Origin: Bacteroidaceae bacterium
Lineage (GTDB): Bacteria; Bacteroidota; Bacteroidia; Bacteroidales; Bacteroidaceae
NCBI GenBank assembly: GCA_017560125.1
Contig: JAFYOS010000023.1
Location: 1-56,700, forward strand
DNA: 56,700 nt
Direction: 5' to 3'
The position numbers were made by a program, and so were the translations under genes. Shown in pieces: positions 32,122-42,600 of this stretch. Each line of letters opens with the position of its first letter. Within the stretch, counting starts at the first letter, position 1. The notes beneath the pieces were generated by a model. The model did no database searches. It saw only the letters and a list, made by a program, of their open reading frames with translations, and was not told the DNA's origin.

Positions 32122-32541
32122 ATGGCAAGAAAAAACACTATCACGATTGAGCAGGAGATTTTGACGGCGTTAGAACCTCTCTTTGCTGGCAGAATTTCGG
32201 GTAGCCTCTATCCGAGCGACTGCCGCCCGCTCAATTCGCAGTTGGAAGATGTTGTTATCACGGTTTCAAGCGCATCTGCTGAACAAATCCAGGAAGGCAG
32301 GGCAAGGGTGAATATATATGTTCCCGACATTGACAACAATTCGGGACGGCTTGTGCCGGATAAGGAGCGACTTGAAGAACTCGCAGCACTCGACGAAGAG
32401 GTGCTTGCCGTTCTCAATAAAGCTGACACCGACTTCGATTTTGAACTTTTCCAAGCAACTGCATCCATTGCTGACCCCGATATAAAGCAGCATTTTGTGA
32501 ATATCAATTTAGAGTTTAAGTACATAACATTTAATTCTTGA
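32122..32541 (+). CDS. Tail terminator-like protein
   Basis: 139 residues, alpha/beta with a middle strand segment (EDVVITVSSASAEQIQEGRA) and an ending with paired strands (HFVNINLEFKYITF). Position between the gp10-like gene and tail-tube gene is that of the terminator that caps the tail. No motif is diagnostic. Confidence 0.55.
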   Translation: MARKNTITIEQEILTALEPLFAGRISGSLYPSDCRPLNSQLEDVVITVSSASAEQIQEGRARVNIYVPDIDNNSGRLVPDKERLEELAALDEEVLAVLNKADTDFDFELFQATASIADPDIKQHFVNINLEFKYITFNS

Positions 32542-32545
32542 AACT

Positions 32546-33064
32546 ATGGCAAAGAAGAATATCAAAATGGCGTGGTCGAAGTGTACCATTGAAATTGGTA
32601 AGGCTGGCGACGACGGTTCTATGGCTACCGAGTTGACAAGTATCGGTACTATCAAGGACAAATCTTCAACGCTCGAACCTTCTGACGGAGAAACCCTCGA
32701 AGCGAAGGCAACGGGAGGCGAAACCGTAGCAAAGGAGGCGCAGGAGGGCGGTTTGACGCTCAAAACCCGCGTTATTGAACCCGAAGACACCCTTCTGACA
32801 ACTCTCGGCATTGCCAAGGTCGAGGGCGAGGAGTTGAAGGTAACAACCCACCTCGTAGAAGGCGATTGGTCAGTTAAGGTTACACCGAAGAATGTAGGCG
32901 CAAAGGGTATCAAGGTTCCTTGCTCTACAATCACCTACAAGCCCGGCTGGAGCGAAGAGGAAGGTAACTACGCAGACATCGAGTTCGAGATTATCAAGGG
33001 TGCAGCTGGCTATTGGTACTCAAAGTTTACCAAAAAGGCTGCAGAGCAGACCCAGCAGTCGTAG
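32546..33064 (+). CDS. Major tail (tube) protein
   Basis: 172 residues, beta-rich (SIGTIKDKSSTLEPSDGETL, GLTLKTRVIEPEDTLLTTLG). Sits just before the chaperone and tape measure genes, as tail-tube proteins do. It should polymerise into the non-contractile tail tube. No extra Ig-like domain. Confidence 0.7.
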   Translation: MAKKNIKMAWSKCTIEIGKAGDDGSMATELTSIGTIKDKSSTLEPSDGETLEAKATGGETVAKEAQEGGLTLKTRVIEPEDTLLTTLGIAKVEGEELKVTTHLVEGDWSVKVTPKNVGAKGIKVPCSTITYKPGWSEEEGNYADIEFEIIKGAAGYWYSKFTKKAAEQTQQS

Positions 33065-33070
33065 AACGGT

Positions 33071-33142
33071 AGGGCTTTCGTCTATCGGTTAGGACGCGCC
33101 GCAATCATCGGTGAAAGTCGGGTTCGACTCCCGAAAGCCTTC
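33071..33142 (+). tRNA. tRNA-like element 2 (Glu/Asp-like body, altered anticodon loop)
   Basis: A 72-nt cloverleaf can be drawn. The acceptor AGGGCTT/AAGCCTT has one wobble. T8, a GTCT/GGAC D-stem and A14, G18, G19 and A21 are present. The anticodon stem is CGCCG/CGGTG, and the T-arm is TCGGG-TTCGACT-CCCGA. The body resembles Bacteroides tRNA-Glu as I recall it. The anticodon loop reads CAATCAT, so position 33 is A, not T, and the anticodon would be ATC. CCA is not encoded. Its end is 18 nt before the chaperone start codon. A decayed tRNA or a non-decoding tRNA mimic is more likely than a working tRNA. Confidence 0.5.
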
Positions 33143-33160
33143 AAATTGAAATTTTCAGTT

Positions 33161-33706
33161 ATGGAAAGCATTGAGAAAAAAGTAACAGACGCAATCCTTC
33201 AACGCGCTTCTTTGAGCATCGAGATTGAAGGCAAAGAATATCCCATTGCGCCCGCGACACCCGCGACGCTCATTCTTGTTTCGGAACTCATAGCAGAAAT
33301 GCCGGAGGTGCGAAGCGATGTGGATAACATCTTATTTGAAACACTTCGTACAGCCCGCGATTGCAAGGTTGTTGGAAAGATTGTCGCGACGCTCATTCTT
33401 GGAGCAAAGCGCATCAAGGAACACAGAACCTTGATGATTGAGAAGGTCAGCAACTCTCGCAATTTCTCTTGGCGAAAATTACGCTTTGTAAACGAGGTCA
33501 AGAAGGAGTTCGAGGAGGTTAGCGAATTTGAACACCTCTCAACGCTGATACTTGAAAATTGTTCCCCTGCCACTATCGGGCAGGTAGTCAGCAAACGCCT
33601 AATCGATATGGGGTTAAGCGATTTTTTCGGGCTTACCACTTCCCTCAGCGAAGCAAATATGCTAAAAAGCACAAAGGAAGTGGAAGCGACTCAATTTGGG
33701 GAATAG
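33161..33706 (+). CDS. Tail assembly chaperone (gpG-like)
   Basis: 181 residues from the ATG at 33161. Helical, with a beta-rich start (IEIEGKEYPIAPATPATLIL). It lies between the tail-tube and tape measure genes, where the G-type chaperone belongs. Near its end the codons CTA AAA AGC (33662-33670) sit on an A5 run where a -1 slip lets translation continue in the next frame to 33903. The chaperone coats the tape measure during tail assembly. Confidence 0.7.
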   Translation: MESIEKKVTDAILQRASLSIEIEGKEYPIAPATPATLILVSELIAEMPEVRSDVDNILFETLRTARDCKVVGKIVATLILGAKRIKEHRTLMIEKVSNSRNFSWRKLRFVNEVKKEFEEVSEFEHLSTLILENCSPATIGQVVSKRLIDMGLSDFFGLTTSLSEANMLKSTKEVEATQFGE

Positions 33707-33903
33707 TTTACGGCTGGGCAAAACTCTTCGGAACGACGCCCGATTATGTGTTGTACGAAATGAGTTACGAGAACCTGATTATGTACGGTTGCGCAGCTCC
33801 ACATTACGACGACGAAGAGGACGACTGGGACGAGAGCCTGGACGCAAACAATCCCGACAATTTCAATAGTGATAACGACGACGAAGAGGAATTTGTACGA
33901 TGA
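33667..33903 (+). CDS. Chaperone -1 frameshift extension (gpT-like)
   Basis: Read in the -1 frame after AAA at 33665-33667, the product gains about 78 residues (KHKGSGSDSIWGIVYGWAKL onward), including YVLYEMSYENLIMYGC and a very acidic end, and stops at 33903, overlapping the tape measure start. This is the position and size of the T part of GT chaperones. The slip site is an A run, not a textbook X-XXY-YYZ heptamer, so the exact point is tentative. Confidence 0.6.
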   Translation, partial: KHKGSGSDSIWGIVYGWAKLFGTTPDYVLYEMSYENLIMYGCAAPHYDDEEDDWDESLDANNPDNFNSDNDDEEEFVR

Positions 33904-36900
33904 ACAATCAAGACGGAAAAACATATTTCTCGCTCGGGATAAAGAACGCCCAATTACAGCGGGACGCAGAACAAGCGATAAAGATATTCAACGGCATAGG
34001 CGACGAAGCCGAGCGCGAAGGTAAGCGTATTGACGAAACTTTCAAGAACATTGGCAAGGCGGCAGCAGCCTATTTTACCGCAACTCAAATTTGGGAGTTC
34101 GGCAAGTCCGTTGTGAACGCACGCAAGGAAATAGAATCGTTTGAAATCAGTTTTTCAACCCTTCTCGGTTCGGAGCCGAAAGCAAAAGCGTTCTTTGCAG
34201 AAATAAAAGATTTTGCCGTCAAGACACCTCTTCAACTTAACGATATTGCAGGAGCAGCGCAAACGCTTCTTGGTTTTGGTATATCTGCCGAGAAGATTAT
34301 GCCTATTTTGCGACAGCTCGGCGATGTGTCTATGGGTAATGCGGAACGCTTCAAGTCGCTTGCCCTCGCCTTTGCGCAGGCTACCAGCGCGGGTAAATTG
34401 CAGGGGCAAGACCTCTTGCAGATGATTAACGCAGGTTTCAATCCGCTCAATGAGATTGCCAAGAAAACGGGCAAAAGCATTAGCCAATTGAAGGACGATA
34501 TGTCAAAGGGCAAAATATCAGCCCAAGACCTTGCGGACGCTCTTGCTGGTGCTACTGCACAAGGCGGTCAGTTCTATGGTATGCTGGAGAAGCAGAGCAA
34601 GGGTATTGAGGGTGCGTTATCCAACCTCGAAGGCGCGTGGAACGACGCTCTGAATGAAATCGGAACATCGACGCAAGGTGTGTTTACCGATGCTATCGGT
34701 TTGGCAACAGCGGCAGTTCAGAACTACGATGTATTCATCAAAACCATTCTTTCGCTCGCAGCAGCCTACGGAACATACAAGGCTGTTCTTATGGCTACCT
34801 ATGTCATTCAGAAATCGCAGGTTCTTATTGAGAACATACGCCTGGTAATGATGTTTCGCAAGGAACTCGGCTTACTAACAGCAGCACAGCAGGCATTCAA
34901 CCTTACAGCGTTGAAAAACCCTTACATACTCCTTGCTTCTGTTATCGTCGGAACTATCACGGCTCTTGTCCTCTTCAACAAGAAGGAGGACGAAACCGCA
35001 AAGGTTATAGACGAATGTAACGAGAAAATCAAGCAGCAGGAAGCCGCTTTGGAGGAGTTGAAGAACCGCAAGGACGCTGTTTTGGAAGCGGAGAAGGAAG
35101 CCGCCAAAAGCACAGCCGACCAAATCAACCAAATTGAACTACTCTCCAATGCTATTCACGATGAAACAGCCTCTATTGACGACCGCCGCAAGGCTATCAA
35201 GCAAATGCAGTCTATCGTGCCTAAATACCACGCAGAACTCGACGACGAAGGACGCTTGCATAGAGAGAACAAGAAAGCGATTGACGAGCATATAGAGAGC
35301 CTAAACCGCCTTGCGTTGGCAAAGGCTCTTCAAGCGAAGCGCGAGGAACTTGTTGCGCAAAGAGTGAATGCGGAGTTAGATCGTCGCGCAGCAAAAAAAG
35401 AAGAGGCAGACGCACAGAAAGGCGTAGATGATGCGACACGGAAGGTGTCTGACGAGCAAGCAGCCTACGACCGCCGTATGAACGAATGGGACAAGGCTAC
35501 GATTGAAAGCGATAATTGGTTTGTTCGAGGCGCATTTGCAAGCACAGAAGGACAAATAAGCCGTCAAGGAACTGCAATGGCTGAAAGAACAGCGTTGAAC
35601 GCCGCAGAGGATAGTCTAAAAGCCGCAAATAAAGTTCTTGAAGTTGCGCAGGGTGCGGTTGCTGTTGCGGACGCGAATATAGCCGCTGCAAAAGAGGACA
35701 TCGCCGTGCTGGACGAAATGATGAAGGACTACGATGAGGAGTTGAAAAAAATCGCCAGCGGGAAGGTTACGATCACCGTTGACCCGAAAGAAGCAAAGCG
35801 TTTTGCAAACTACACCTCATTGCAGGAGAAGCAAGCCGTTGAAGCTGCACGCGCCGCAAAGGATATGGAGTTTGCTGTTGAGCAATCCCGCATAGACGCT
35901 ATGGAAGAGGGAAGTGAAAAAATCCTTGCTCAAATGAAACTCGACCACGCCAAAGAGCAGGAAGAGCTGGAGCGCGAGAAAGCCGACTACCTACAACGCA
36001 AGATTGACAACGCGAAGGCTGCTTTCGAGGCAAACCCGGCTAACAAAGACAAGGTTTTTGACGGTTCGGGGATAACCCTCACAAAAGAGGAAAATGACGC
36101 TTTCGAGGCTCGCAAACAAAACCTCGCCAAGAAGCAGTCTAATGACGCTCAAAACCTCGTAGCAGAGCAGAAACGCTTGATGAACGAGTATTTGAAGGAC
36201 TACGGCACATACCTGGAGCAGCGAAACGCCATTATCGCCCTATACAACGAGCAGATAGCGAACGCCACCAGCGATGGTGAGAAACTTTCGCTTGCAGCAC
36301 AGATGCGTGAGGACTTGTCAGAACTCGACATCGAAGCCAACAAGACCACAGCAGCAATCAGTCAGTTGTTCGGAGATATGACGAACAAGACCGTTGCGGA
36401 TATGCGGAAGATTGCAGACGCAGCCCAAAACGCTCTTGACTTCCTCATAGCCGGGGAATGGGACGAGCAGAAAGGCTTGGAGTTCGGAATGACGAAAGAA
36501 ACCTTTGACACGCTCCGTAAGTCACCCGAAGAGCTGGAGAAGATACGCAAGGGCATTCGTGAGTGCCGGGAGGAAGCAGACGCAGCCGAGGGTGCTTTCA
36601 ATAAGATGGGTAACGGCTTGAAGAAACTTTTTGCAGCAGGAAACGATGCAGGAAAGACAAAGCAGGCTCTATCCGAAATTGAAGCTGGTTTAAGCCAAGT
36701 TCTCGACCTTGCTTCGTTCTTGTCTGATACATTTGCAAGTCTTGGCGACGCTTTCGGCAATGACACACTATCTGGAATTGCAGAGGGTATCAATGTCGCT
36801 ATGGACGCTGTTAATTCTACAATGGCAGGTGCGCAAGCTGGCTCAATGTTCGGTCCTATTGGAGCTGCAGCAGGAGCAGCCATAGGTCTTGTTTCTTCCC

Positions 36901-37856
36901 TTGCAAGTTCGATTGCTAAAATCCACGACAAGAAGAACGAAAAGCGAATCCAGCAGTTGCAGACGCAAATCGAAACTCTTGAAAGAAGTTACGAGAAGTT
37001 GGGGCGTTCGATTGAGAAAGCCTACTCAAAGGACGCTTCCAAGATGATTGAGCAACAGAACACCCTGCTTGCACAGCAAAAGGTTCTCATTCAACAGCAG
37101 ATAGCCGAGGAAAAGGACAAGAAGAAAACCGACTGGGATAGAATTGCCGAGTGGGAACAGCAGATAGAGGACATTGATGCACTCATAGCCGAGAACAAGG
37201 AAAAAGCCGTCGATGCAATCTTTGGCGAGGACTTGAAGAGTGCCATTGATAACTTCTCGTCAGCGTATGCCGAAGCGTGGGCGTCGGGTGGCGACAAGGC
37301 AAAATCGGCAAAAGAGGTTGTCAAGAAGATGATGCAGCAGATGGTTACTGAAAGCATCAAGGCTGCTATCCAATCTTCGGGCAAAATGGAAGAGATACGC
37401 CAAAAGTTGCAGCAGTTCTACGCAGACAATGTTCTGTCGGGCTGGGAGCAGGACTACATCTACAATATGGCAGAGCAGCTTCAAGCGGAACTTGACGAGA
37501 AATTCGGTTGGGCTGACGGTCTTATGGGCGGTGACGACGAGAGCCAGCGTGAGGGTGTGAAGAAAGGCATTGCCACCGCTTCGCAGGAGAGTGTGGACGA
37601 GAATAACGCCCGGCTGACTACGATGCAGGGACACACCTACACATTGGTTCAGAACTCGAACGAGAACAAAGCGCACCTTGCAGCGTCAAGGGAGCATTTG
37701 AAGGAGATTCGGGAACTTGCCAACACAAGCATTCGCCACCTCGAAGACATATCGCGCAACACCTACCAGCTGTACGAAACCAATCAAAGGCTGAAACGGG
37801 TTGAAGACGAATTGTCGGACATCAACACAAAGGGAGTAATAATTCGTAAAGTATAG
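33900..37856 (+). CDS. Tail tape measure protein
   Basis: 1318 residues, the longest tail-shaft gene. Long coiled coils (370-430, 475-640, 680-780) surround hydrophobic segments near 278-300, 340-360 and a Gly/Ala-rich stretch near 972-1000 (AGSMFGPIGAAAGAAIGLVS). The N-terminus resembles TP901-type tape measures (LQLNDIAGAAQTLLGFGISA). Length sets tail length; at the usual 1.5 angstrom per residue this predicts about 0.2 micrometre. It starts inside the chaperone stop codon. Confidence 0.9.
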   Translation: MNNQDGKTYFSLGIKNAQLQRDAEQAIKIFNGIGDEAEREGKRIDETFKNIGKAAAAYFTATQIWEFGKSVVNARKEIESFEISFSTLLGSEPKAKAFFAEIKDFAVKTPLQLNDIAGAAQTLLGFGISAEKIMPILRQLGDVSMGNAERFKSLALAFAQATSAGKLQGQDLLQMINAGFNPLNEIAKKTGKSISQLKDDMSKGKISAQDLADALAGATAQGGQFYGMLEKQSKGIEGALSNLEGAWNDALNEIGTSTQGVFTDAIGLATAAVQNYDVFIKTILSLAAAYGTYKAVLMATYVIQKSQVLIENIRLVMMFRKELGLLTAAQQAFNLTALKNPYILLASVIVGTITALVLFNKKEDETAKVIDECNEKIKQQEAALEELKNRKDAVLEAEKEAAKSTADQINQIELLSNAIHDETASIDDRRKAIKQMQSIVPKYHAELDDEGRLHRENKKAIDEHIESLNRLALAKALQAKREELVAQRVNAELDRRAAKKEEADAQKGVDDATRKVSDEQAAYDRRMNEWDKATIESDNWFVRGAFASTEGQISRQGTAMAERTALNAAEDSLKAANKVLEVAQGAVAVADANIAAAKEDIAVLDEMMKDYDEELKKIASGKVTITVDPKEAKRFANYTSLQEKQAVEAARAAKDMEFAVEQSRIDAMEEGSEKILAQMKLDHAKEQEELEREKADYLQRKIDNAKAAFEANPANKDKVFDGSGITLTKEENDAFEARKQNLAKKQSNDAQNLVAEQKRLMNEYLKDYGTYLEQRNAIIALYNEQIANATSDGEKLSLAAQMREDLSELDIEANKTTAAISQLFGDMTNKTVADMRKIADAAQNALDFLIAGEWDEQKGLEFGMTKETFDTLRKSPEELEKIRKGIRECREEADAAEGAFNKMGNGLKKLFAAGNDAGKTKQALSEIEAGLSQVLDLASFLSDTFASLGDAFGNDTLSGIAEGINVAMDAVNSTMAGAQAGSMFGPIGAAAGAAIGLVSSLASSIAKIHDKKNEKRIQQLQTQIETLERSYEKLGRSIEKAYSKDASKMIEQQNTLLAQQKVLIQQQIAEEKDKKKTDWDRIAEWEQQIEDIDALIAENKEKAVDAIFGEDLKSAIDNFSSAYAEAWASGGDKAKSAKEVVKKMMQQMVTESIKAAIQSSGKMEEIRQKLQQFYADNVLSGWEQDYIYNMAEQLQAELDEKFGWADGLMGGDDESQREGVKKGIATASQESVDENNARLTTMQGHTYTLVQNSNENKAHLAASREHLKEIRELANTSIRHLEDISRNTYQLYETNQRLKRVEDELSDINTKGVIIRKV

Positions 37857-37861
37857 CAGAT

Positions 37862-38290
37862 ATGAGAGAACTGATAGAAAAGATATACCGCAGGGCGCAG
37901 GCTATCGGAGCCTGCTCCCTCTTTACGGGAAAGGAAACAATGGAGGAACTTATCGAACTTATGTTCCGTCCGCAGGGCGTTGAATTTATGCTGAATAACA
38001 AGTTCCCCGACATTGATACGCTCCGAGAGTTCAAACCGTACCACCCCGAACGCTACGGAGTGTATATAGATTGCGGAGAAATTGACCTTACAGAAGCCCG
38101 AAAGGTGTTTCTGATAGGAAATACCGTCGCCCGTCTGAAATACCGCGAAATCGCCCGAAATCGTGTTTATATGATGTGTGGCGCAAAGGCTCACATCACG
38201 GCTTCCGGATATGCGGTTGTACGCATTGAAAAGGACTTCCATTCGGACATTGACTCAACAGCAACCGAAAATGCAGTGATACTATGGTAG
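37862..38290 (+). CDS. Tail-tip protein, unknown
   Basis: 142 residues. N-terminal helix with one Cys, then beta strands (YMMCGAKAHITASGYAVVRI, about 100-119). I recall similar proteins right after tape measure genes in Bacteroides siphophages; no function known. Overlaps the Dit-like gene by seven bases. Confidence 0.55.
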   Translation: MRELIEKIYRRAQAIGACSLFTGKETMEELIELMFRPQGVEFMLNNKFPDIDTLREFKPYHPERYGVYIDCGEIDLTEARKVFLIGNTVARLKYREIARNRVYMMCGAKAHITASGYAVVRIEKDFHSDIDSTATENAVILW

Positions 38291-39216
38291 GCAAATTCTT
38301 CATCGACGGTGTGGACGCTTTCACTGAATACGGTGTGTTCGTGGAGCAATACGGCTACAAAGGTGTCGTGCAGTTTCCTAAATTCAAGACGATAGAAACA
38401 ATCGAGTGGGACGAGTACGACGGAGAGGAAGCCGACTTGACAAACCCGGTGCTGGACGCAAAGAGCGTTTCAATACCGTTCTGCATCACGAATGTTCGTT
38501 TTGCGGAAGACCTTTTCGCCTCATTGTGCGACAAGGCATATCACACATTCGAGTTCAGCGATCTGAAAAGAGAATACCGCTTGCGTATGACTTCCGTAGG
38601 CTCGTTCTCTTCCCTGCTGAAACTTGGTAAACTACAACTTTCATTTTCTGACGACTTTCCCCCAACTCCTATTGCACAGCCTTACGAGTTGGGGCAGTCG
38701 GATATTAGGCAGTTGGGGTACGCCATTGACGGCATAGACTTTTCGCAGTTCGGTTCCCATATCCTCAAAGGGACTGACGACAGCATACGCAAAGCACCGA
38801 ATATCCGTCCGGCATTGAGCGTGAACCACAAGACGGAAGCCGGGCTTGTATATGACGAAGTGGCAGTGCCGAGGTTCAAGGCAAAGGACATCACGATAAA
38901 GCTGCTTATCAACTGCTCGGACATTGACGAGTTTTGGAAGCGTTACGACAGCCTTTTTGCCATTCTTGCAAAGAGCGATTCAAGGGTATTATACTTCCCG
39001 AAACTCGAAACGGAATACGAGTGCTACTACAAGTCCAGCAATGTTCAGAAGTTCGAGATTACACCGTCTGGCAGGGTGTGGTGCGAATTTGATGTAGTGC
39101 TTCGCTGCTTGTCGTCGCGTCCTGGAACAACCTATTGGATATTGATTGCGGAGGACGGCTCACTGATTATAACGGAGCCGGAGGAAGCGTCAATAACTCT
39201 TCGTAAAACATTCTAA
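38284..39216 (+). CDS. Distal tail (Dit-like) protein
   Basis: 310 residues. Begins FFIDGVDAFTEYGVFVEQYG and has LGKLQLSFSDDF, the beta-sandwich style of siphophage distal tail proteins; the second half has a galectin-like strand pattern ending FDVVLRCLSSRPG. It follows the tape measure by one gene. It would form the ring joining the tail tube to the baseplate. Confidence 0.6.
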   Translation: MVGKFFIDGVDAFTEYGVFVEQYGYKGVVQFPKFKTIETIEWDEYDGEEADLTNPVLDAKSVSIPFCITNVRFAEDLFASLCDKAYHTFEFSDLKREYRLRMTSVGSFSSLLKLGKLQLSFSDDFPPTPIAQPYELGQSDIRQLGYAIDGIDFSQFGSHILKGTDDSIRKAPNIRPALSVNHKTEAGLVYDEVAVPRFKAKDITIKLLINCSDIDEFWKRYDSLFAILAKSDSRVLYFPKLETEYECYYKSSNVQKFEITPSGRVWCEFDVVLRCLSSRPGTTYWILIAEDGSLIITEPEEASITLRKTF

Positions 39217-39229
39217 ACACTTATTCACT

Positions 39230-39451
39230 ATGGCAGATGAAATTCAGAAGAAACGAGTATCAGAACTACCCGAGAGTACGGACACAGAAGGTCTTTACAC
39301 TCTTGGCGTGAACAAGATGAACGAGAGTGTGAAAGTGCCTTTGGGAAAGATTGTCGCATCGGTAACGCCTATACTCTTGTCGGAAGAAGCCTTTGACAAC
39401 CTTACCACAAAGGACGAGAACGCAACCTATTTCGTGTATGAGGAGGATTAG
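39230..39451 (+). CDS. Small tail-region protein, unknown
   Basis: 73 residues. The start KKRVSELPESTDTEGLYTLG and the end NATYFVYEED resemble short segments found at the N-termini of Bacteroides phage tail fibres. It may be a structural adaptor for the adhesin. No domain name known. Confidence 0.5.
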   Translation: MADEIQKKRVSELPESTDTEGLYTLGVNKMNESVKVPLGKIVASVTPILLSEEAFDNLTTKDENATYFVYEED

Positions 39452-39454
39452 GCT

Positions 39455-39628
39455 ATGATATACAGCAAAGGCAAAGAGATAGTCGCCATTCAACACAAGG
39501 GAAAGGTTGTCAGTGCGATTTACAAAGGTGCAAAACTCGTATGGCAGGCGGTTCGGTCGTGCTTTGGCAGCGGGCATTGGATAAATGCCAAAGAGTGGGC
39601 GAACCAAGAAGCGTGGAGAAATAACTAA
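39455..39628 (+). CDS. Small tail-region protein (57 residues)
   Basis: 57 residues from the ATG at 39455 to TAA at 39626. IVAIQHKGKVVSAIYKGAKL is a beta-hairpin-like segment, followed by a Trp-rich end (FGSGHWINAKEWANQEAW). It is packed 3 bp after the previous gene and 12 bp before the adhesin, which supports a real gene. The Trp-rich end resembles that of the 48592-48894 protein. Confidence 0.6.
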   Translation: MIYSKGKEIVAIQHKGKVVSAIYKGAKLVWQAVRSCFGSGHWINAKEWANQEAWRNN

Positions 39629-39640
39629 TAACATATCGTT

Positions 39641-42600
39641 ATGGCAAAGAAAACGTATAATGAAAAAATTACCCCAAAAACCGATTGGGGCGGTGACAGC
39701 AGCACGGGCGGTCTTCCCGTTGCTGGTTACCGAGTTCAAGAGTTCATCAAGGAGCAGTTGAACCTACGAGCGACCACCGAGCAGGTGCAGAAACTCGAAA
39801 AGGCGTTGGCTGGCAAGGCTGGTGTGTTCTATCTTGACGATGTGAGCAAACGCTATCTTATCTTCGCAGACGAAGCGAGCAAAGAAGCGTACCTTGCCGA
39901 TCCAAAGAAAACGGAACTGCTTCTTGGAGTGATTAACGCAGGTTCGGGTACTGATGACGGTTACAGTGCTATCATCAATCTTGAATCGCAGATGTACAAC
40001 ACTATATCGTTGGGAACGGTCGGCAATTACATCGACTTCACTTTCCAAGTGTATAACAAGAGTGGTATGCCGACGGGCGAGCCGGTTATCTGTACCTACA
40101 CTTTCCGCAAGGCTTCGATGAAGCAGACCGTTGTAGAGCAGTACGCAGCAGGCAGAAGCATTCATTTCAACATCGACAAGTATCTGTCGGAGGGAACGAA
40201 CCAAATTACGGTGTCAATCCAAGGTCTTACCTCAATGGCTACCGTTGCGGTCGGTATCACTTACCAGGTCGTGGAACTTTCGCTGACTTGCGACTACGAC
40301 ATTGCGCAGGTGTTCAACCTCTCCAGCGGAGCAAAGACGCTCGCAGCCGAGTTCTCCGTTTCGGGTTACGGAACAAAGACGCTCGAATGGTACATAGACG
40401 GTGAGAAACTTGCTTTTGACAGCATCACTGACGAGGTTGTGAACGAATCAGCGACAAGAACGAAGTACATTCAGTTGTCAGACCTCCAAGAAGGCGTACA
40501 CTCGCTGCAAGTGAGAGCCTGCACGACGGTAGATGGCGAGGTGTTCTACTCCGATACCGAATACCGTGAGATTATGGTGTACAACGGTGTTGCGATACTG
40601 CCTCTCGCAGCAATAGCAATGACGGTTCCGGCAGCGTATGGAATCATCAGCACCAAGCGTCTGTATTCGATGCAGCAATATGTTTCCTATGCGCTCAACT
40701 TTGCGACCTACCACCCGAAGAGTTCGACGACGGAGGTAGTCGTTATGCTCGGAGGTGTGCAGCAGGGTTCGCTCATTTCGGAGAACGGAACAGCAAACCA
40801 AATAACCCTCTTCCCGACCAAATCGGGCGACAGCAGCATAGACCTTGTTATGGACGAAACGACCTATACGCTGGGGGCTGAAATCGCACAATCGGCTATC
40901 TCGGTAGCGGAGATTACCAACGCACTGCAACTCGACTTCCGGGCGCAGGGAAAGAGCAACAACGCAACCGACAAGGATAGCTGGGCTTACGGCAATTACG
41001 AGGGTACATTTGCAGGCTTTAATTGGAACAACACTTCGGGCTGGGTAAACAACGCGCTGCACATCAACGCTGGTGCTTCGTTTGACATCGACCTTGCCCC
41101 TCTCGGTGTAAATCCTGCTTCACTCGGAAAGACTATCGAGATTGAGTTTGCATCAACCAATGTGAACGATGATGATGCGGTGCTTCTCGACTTGCGCAAT
41201 GCAGACGGAGCCGGACTGCTCATTACGGCTACAAATGTAAAACTCGTTTCGCAGGCTGGTGTTACCATTGAAACCTCGTACAAGGACAACGAGTTTATCC
41301 GTGTGGCTTTCGTAATCAACAAGACATCGGGAACGACCAACAAATGTATGTCGTTTATCTATGTGAACGGTATTGTTTCGCGCGGTATTGCGTGGGCTTC
41401 GACAGACCGCTACACCTCGGACGCTCTTCTGCACTTTACGGGAACCGCTGGGGCTGAAATGCTCTTGAAGTCGCTCCGTATCTACGATATGGCTCTGACC
41501 AACGACCAGGTGCTGAACAACTACACCCTTTACCGTGATACGGTGGCAGAAATGATTGAGGTGTACGACCGAAACAATGTGTATGCGGAGAACTCAAACG
41601 CATTCGACTACGAGAAGATGATGAGCCGTCTTCCGGTTATGATTGTTACGGGCGACATTCCTACGCTCGAAAGCACCTCGGACAAGGACACGCAGATTAC
41701 CGTCGATATTGAGTATTACAACCTGCAAGACCAGTCGCGTTCGTTCAAGATGAAGAACGCTGCTATGCGCCCGCAGGGTACATCTTCAATGGGTTATCCG
41801 AAAAAGAACTTCCGTATTTACACACAGAAGCGTGACGATACGGTTGTTTATGACGCTAACGGCGCAGTCATTACAGACAAGTTGTATTCGTTCACGAAAG
41901 AAGCGCAGCCCGTAAACTGCTGGTGCTTGAAAGCCGACTATGCGGAGAGTTCGGGAACGCACAACACGGGTATTGCAAGGCTTTGGAACAAGGTTCTTGT
42001 TGATACCAAGATTGACGACGAGTACCCGTTGAGAACGAACGCACAGAAAGCTGCTTTGGCTGCTGCATATCAGTATGATGTGAGAACGACCATTGACGGC
42101 TTCCCTATCCTTATGTTCTACCGTCTGACCGACAACGACCCTCTTGTATTCATCGGAAAGTACAATTTCAACAACGACAAGAGTACGGAGAGCGTTTTCG
42201 GCTTCGTAGGCATACCGGGCTTCGACAATACGAAGATGCAGTGCTGGGAGGTGCTGAACAACGGTAATGCTTTGGCTCTGTTTACCAGCGTGGCAGGCTT
42301 TGACAGCGGTTGGAAAGAGGCGTTCGAGAGCCGTTACCCGGACACCAAGACACCCGACACAACCGATTTGAAGGCTTTCTGCTCGTGGATGACAAATGTA
42401 ACCGCAGCGGACTTTGCTACGCAGAAGTGGGAACACCTCGATGTTTACAAGGTGGCTGCATACTACATCTATCTGATGCGCTTCGGTGCTGTTGACCAGA
42501 CCGTCAAGAACTCAATGTTCACATCGGAGGACGGAGTGCATTTCTACTTCATCAACTACGATAACGATACAATCAACGGTCTTATCAATACGGGACACCT

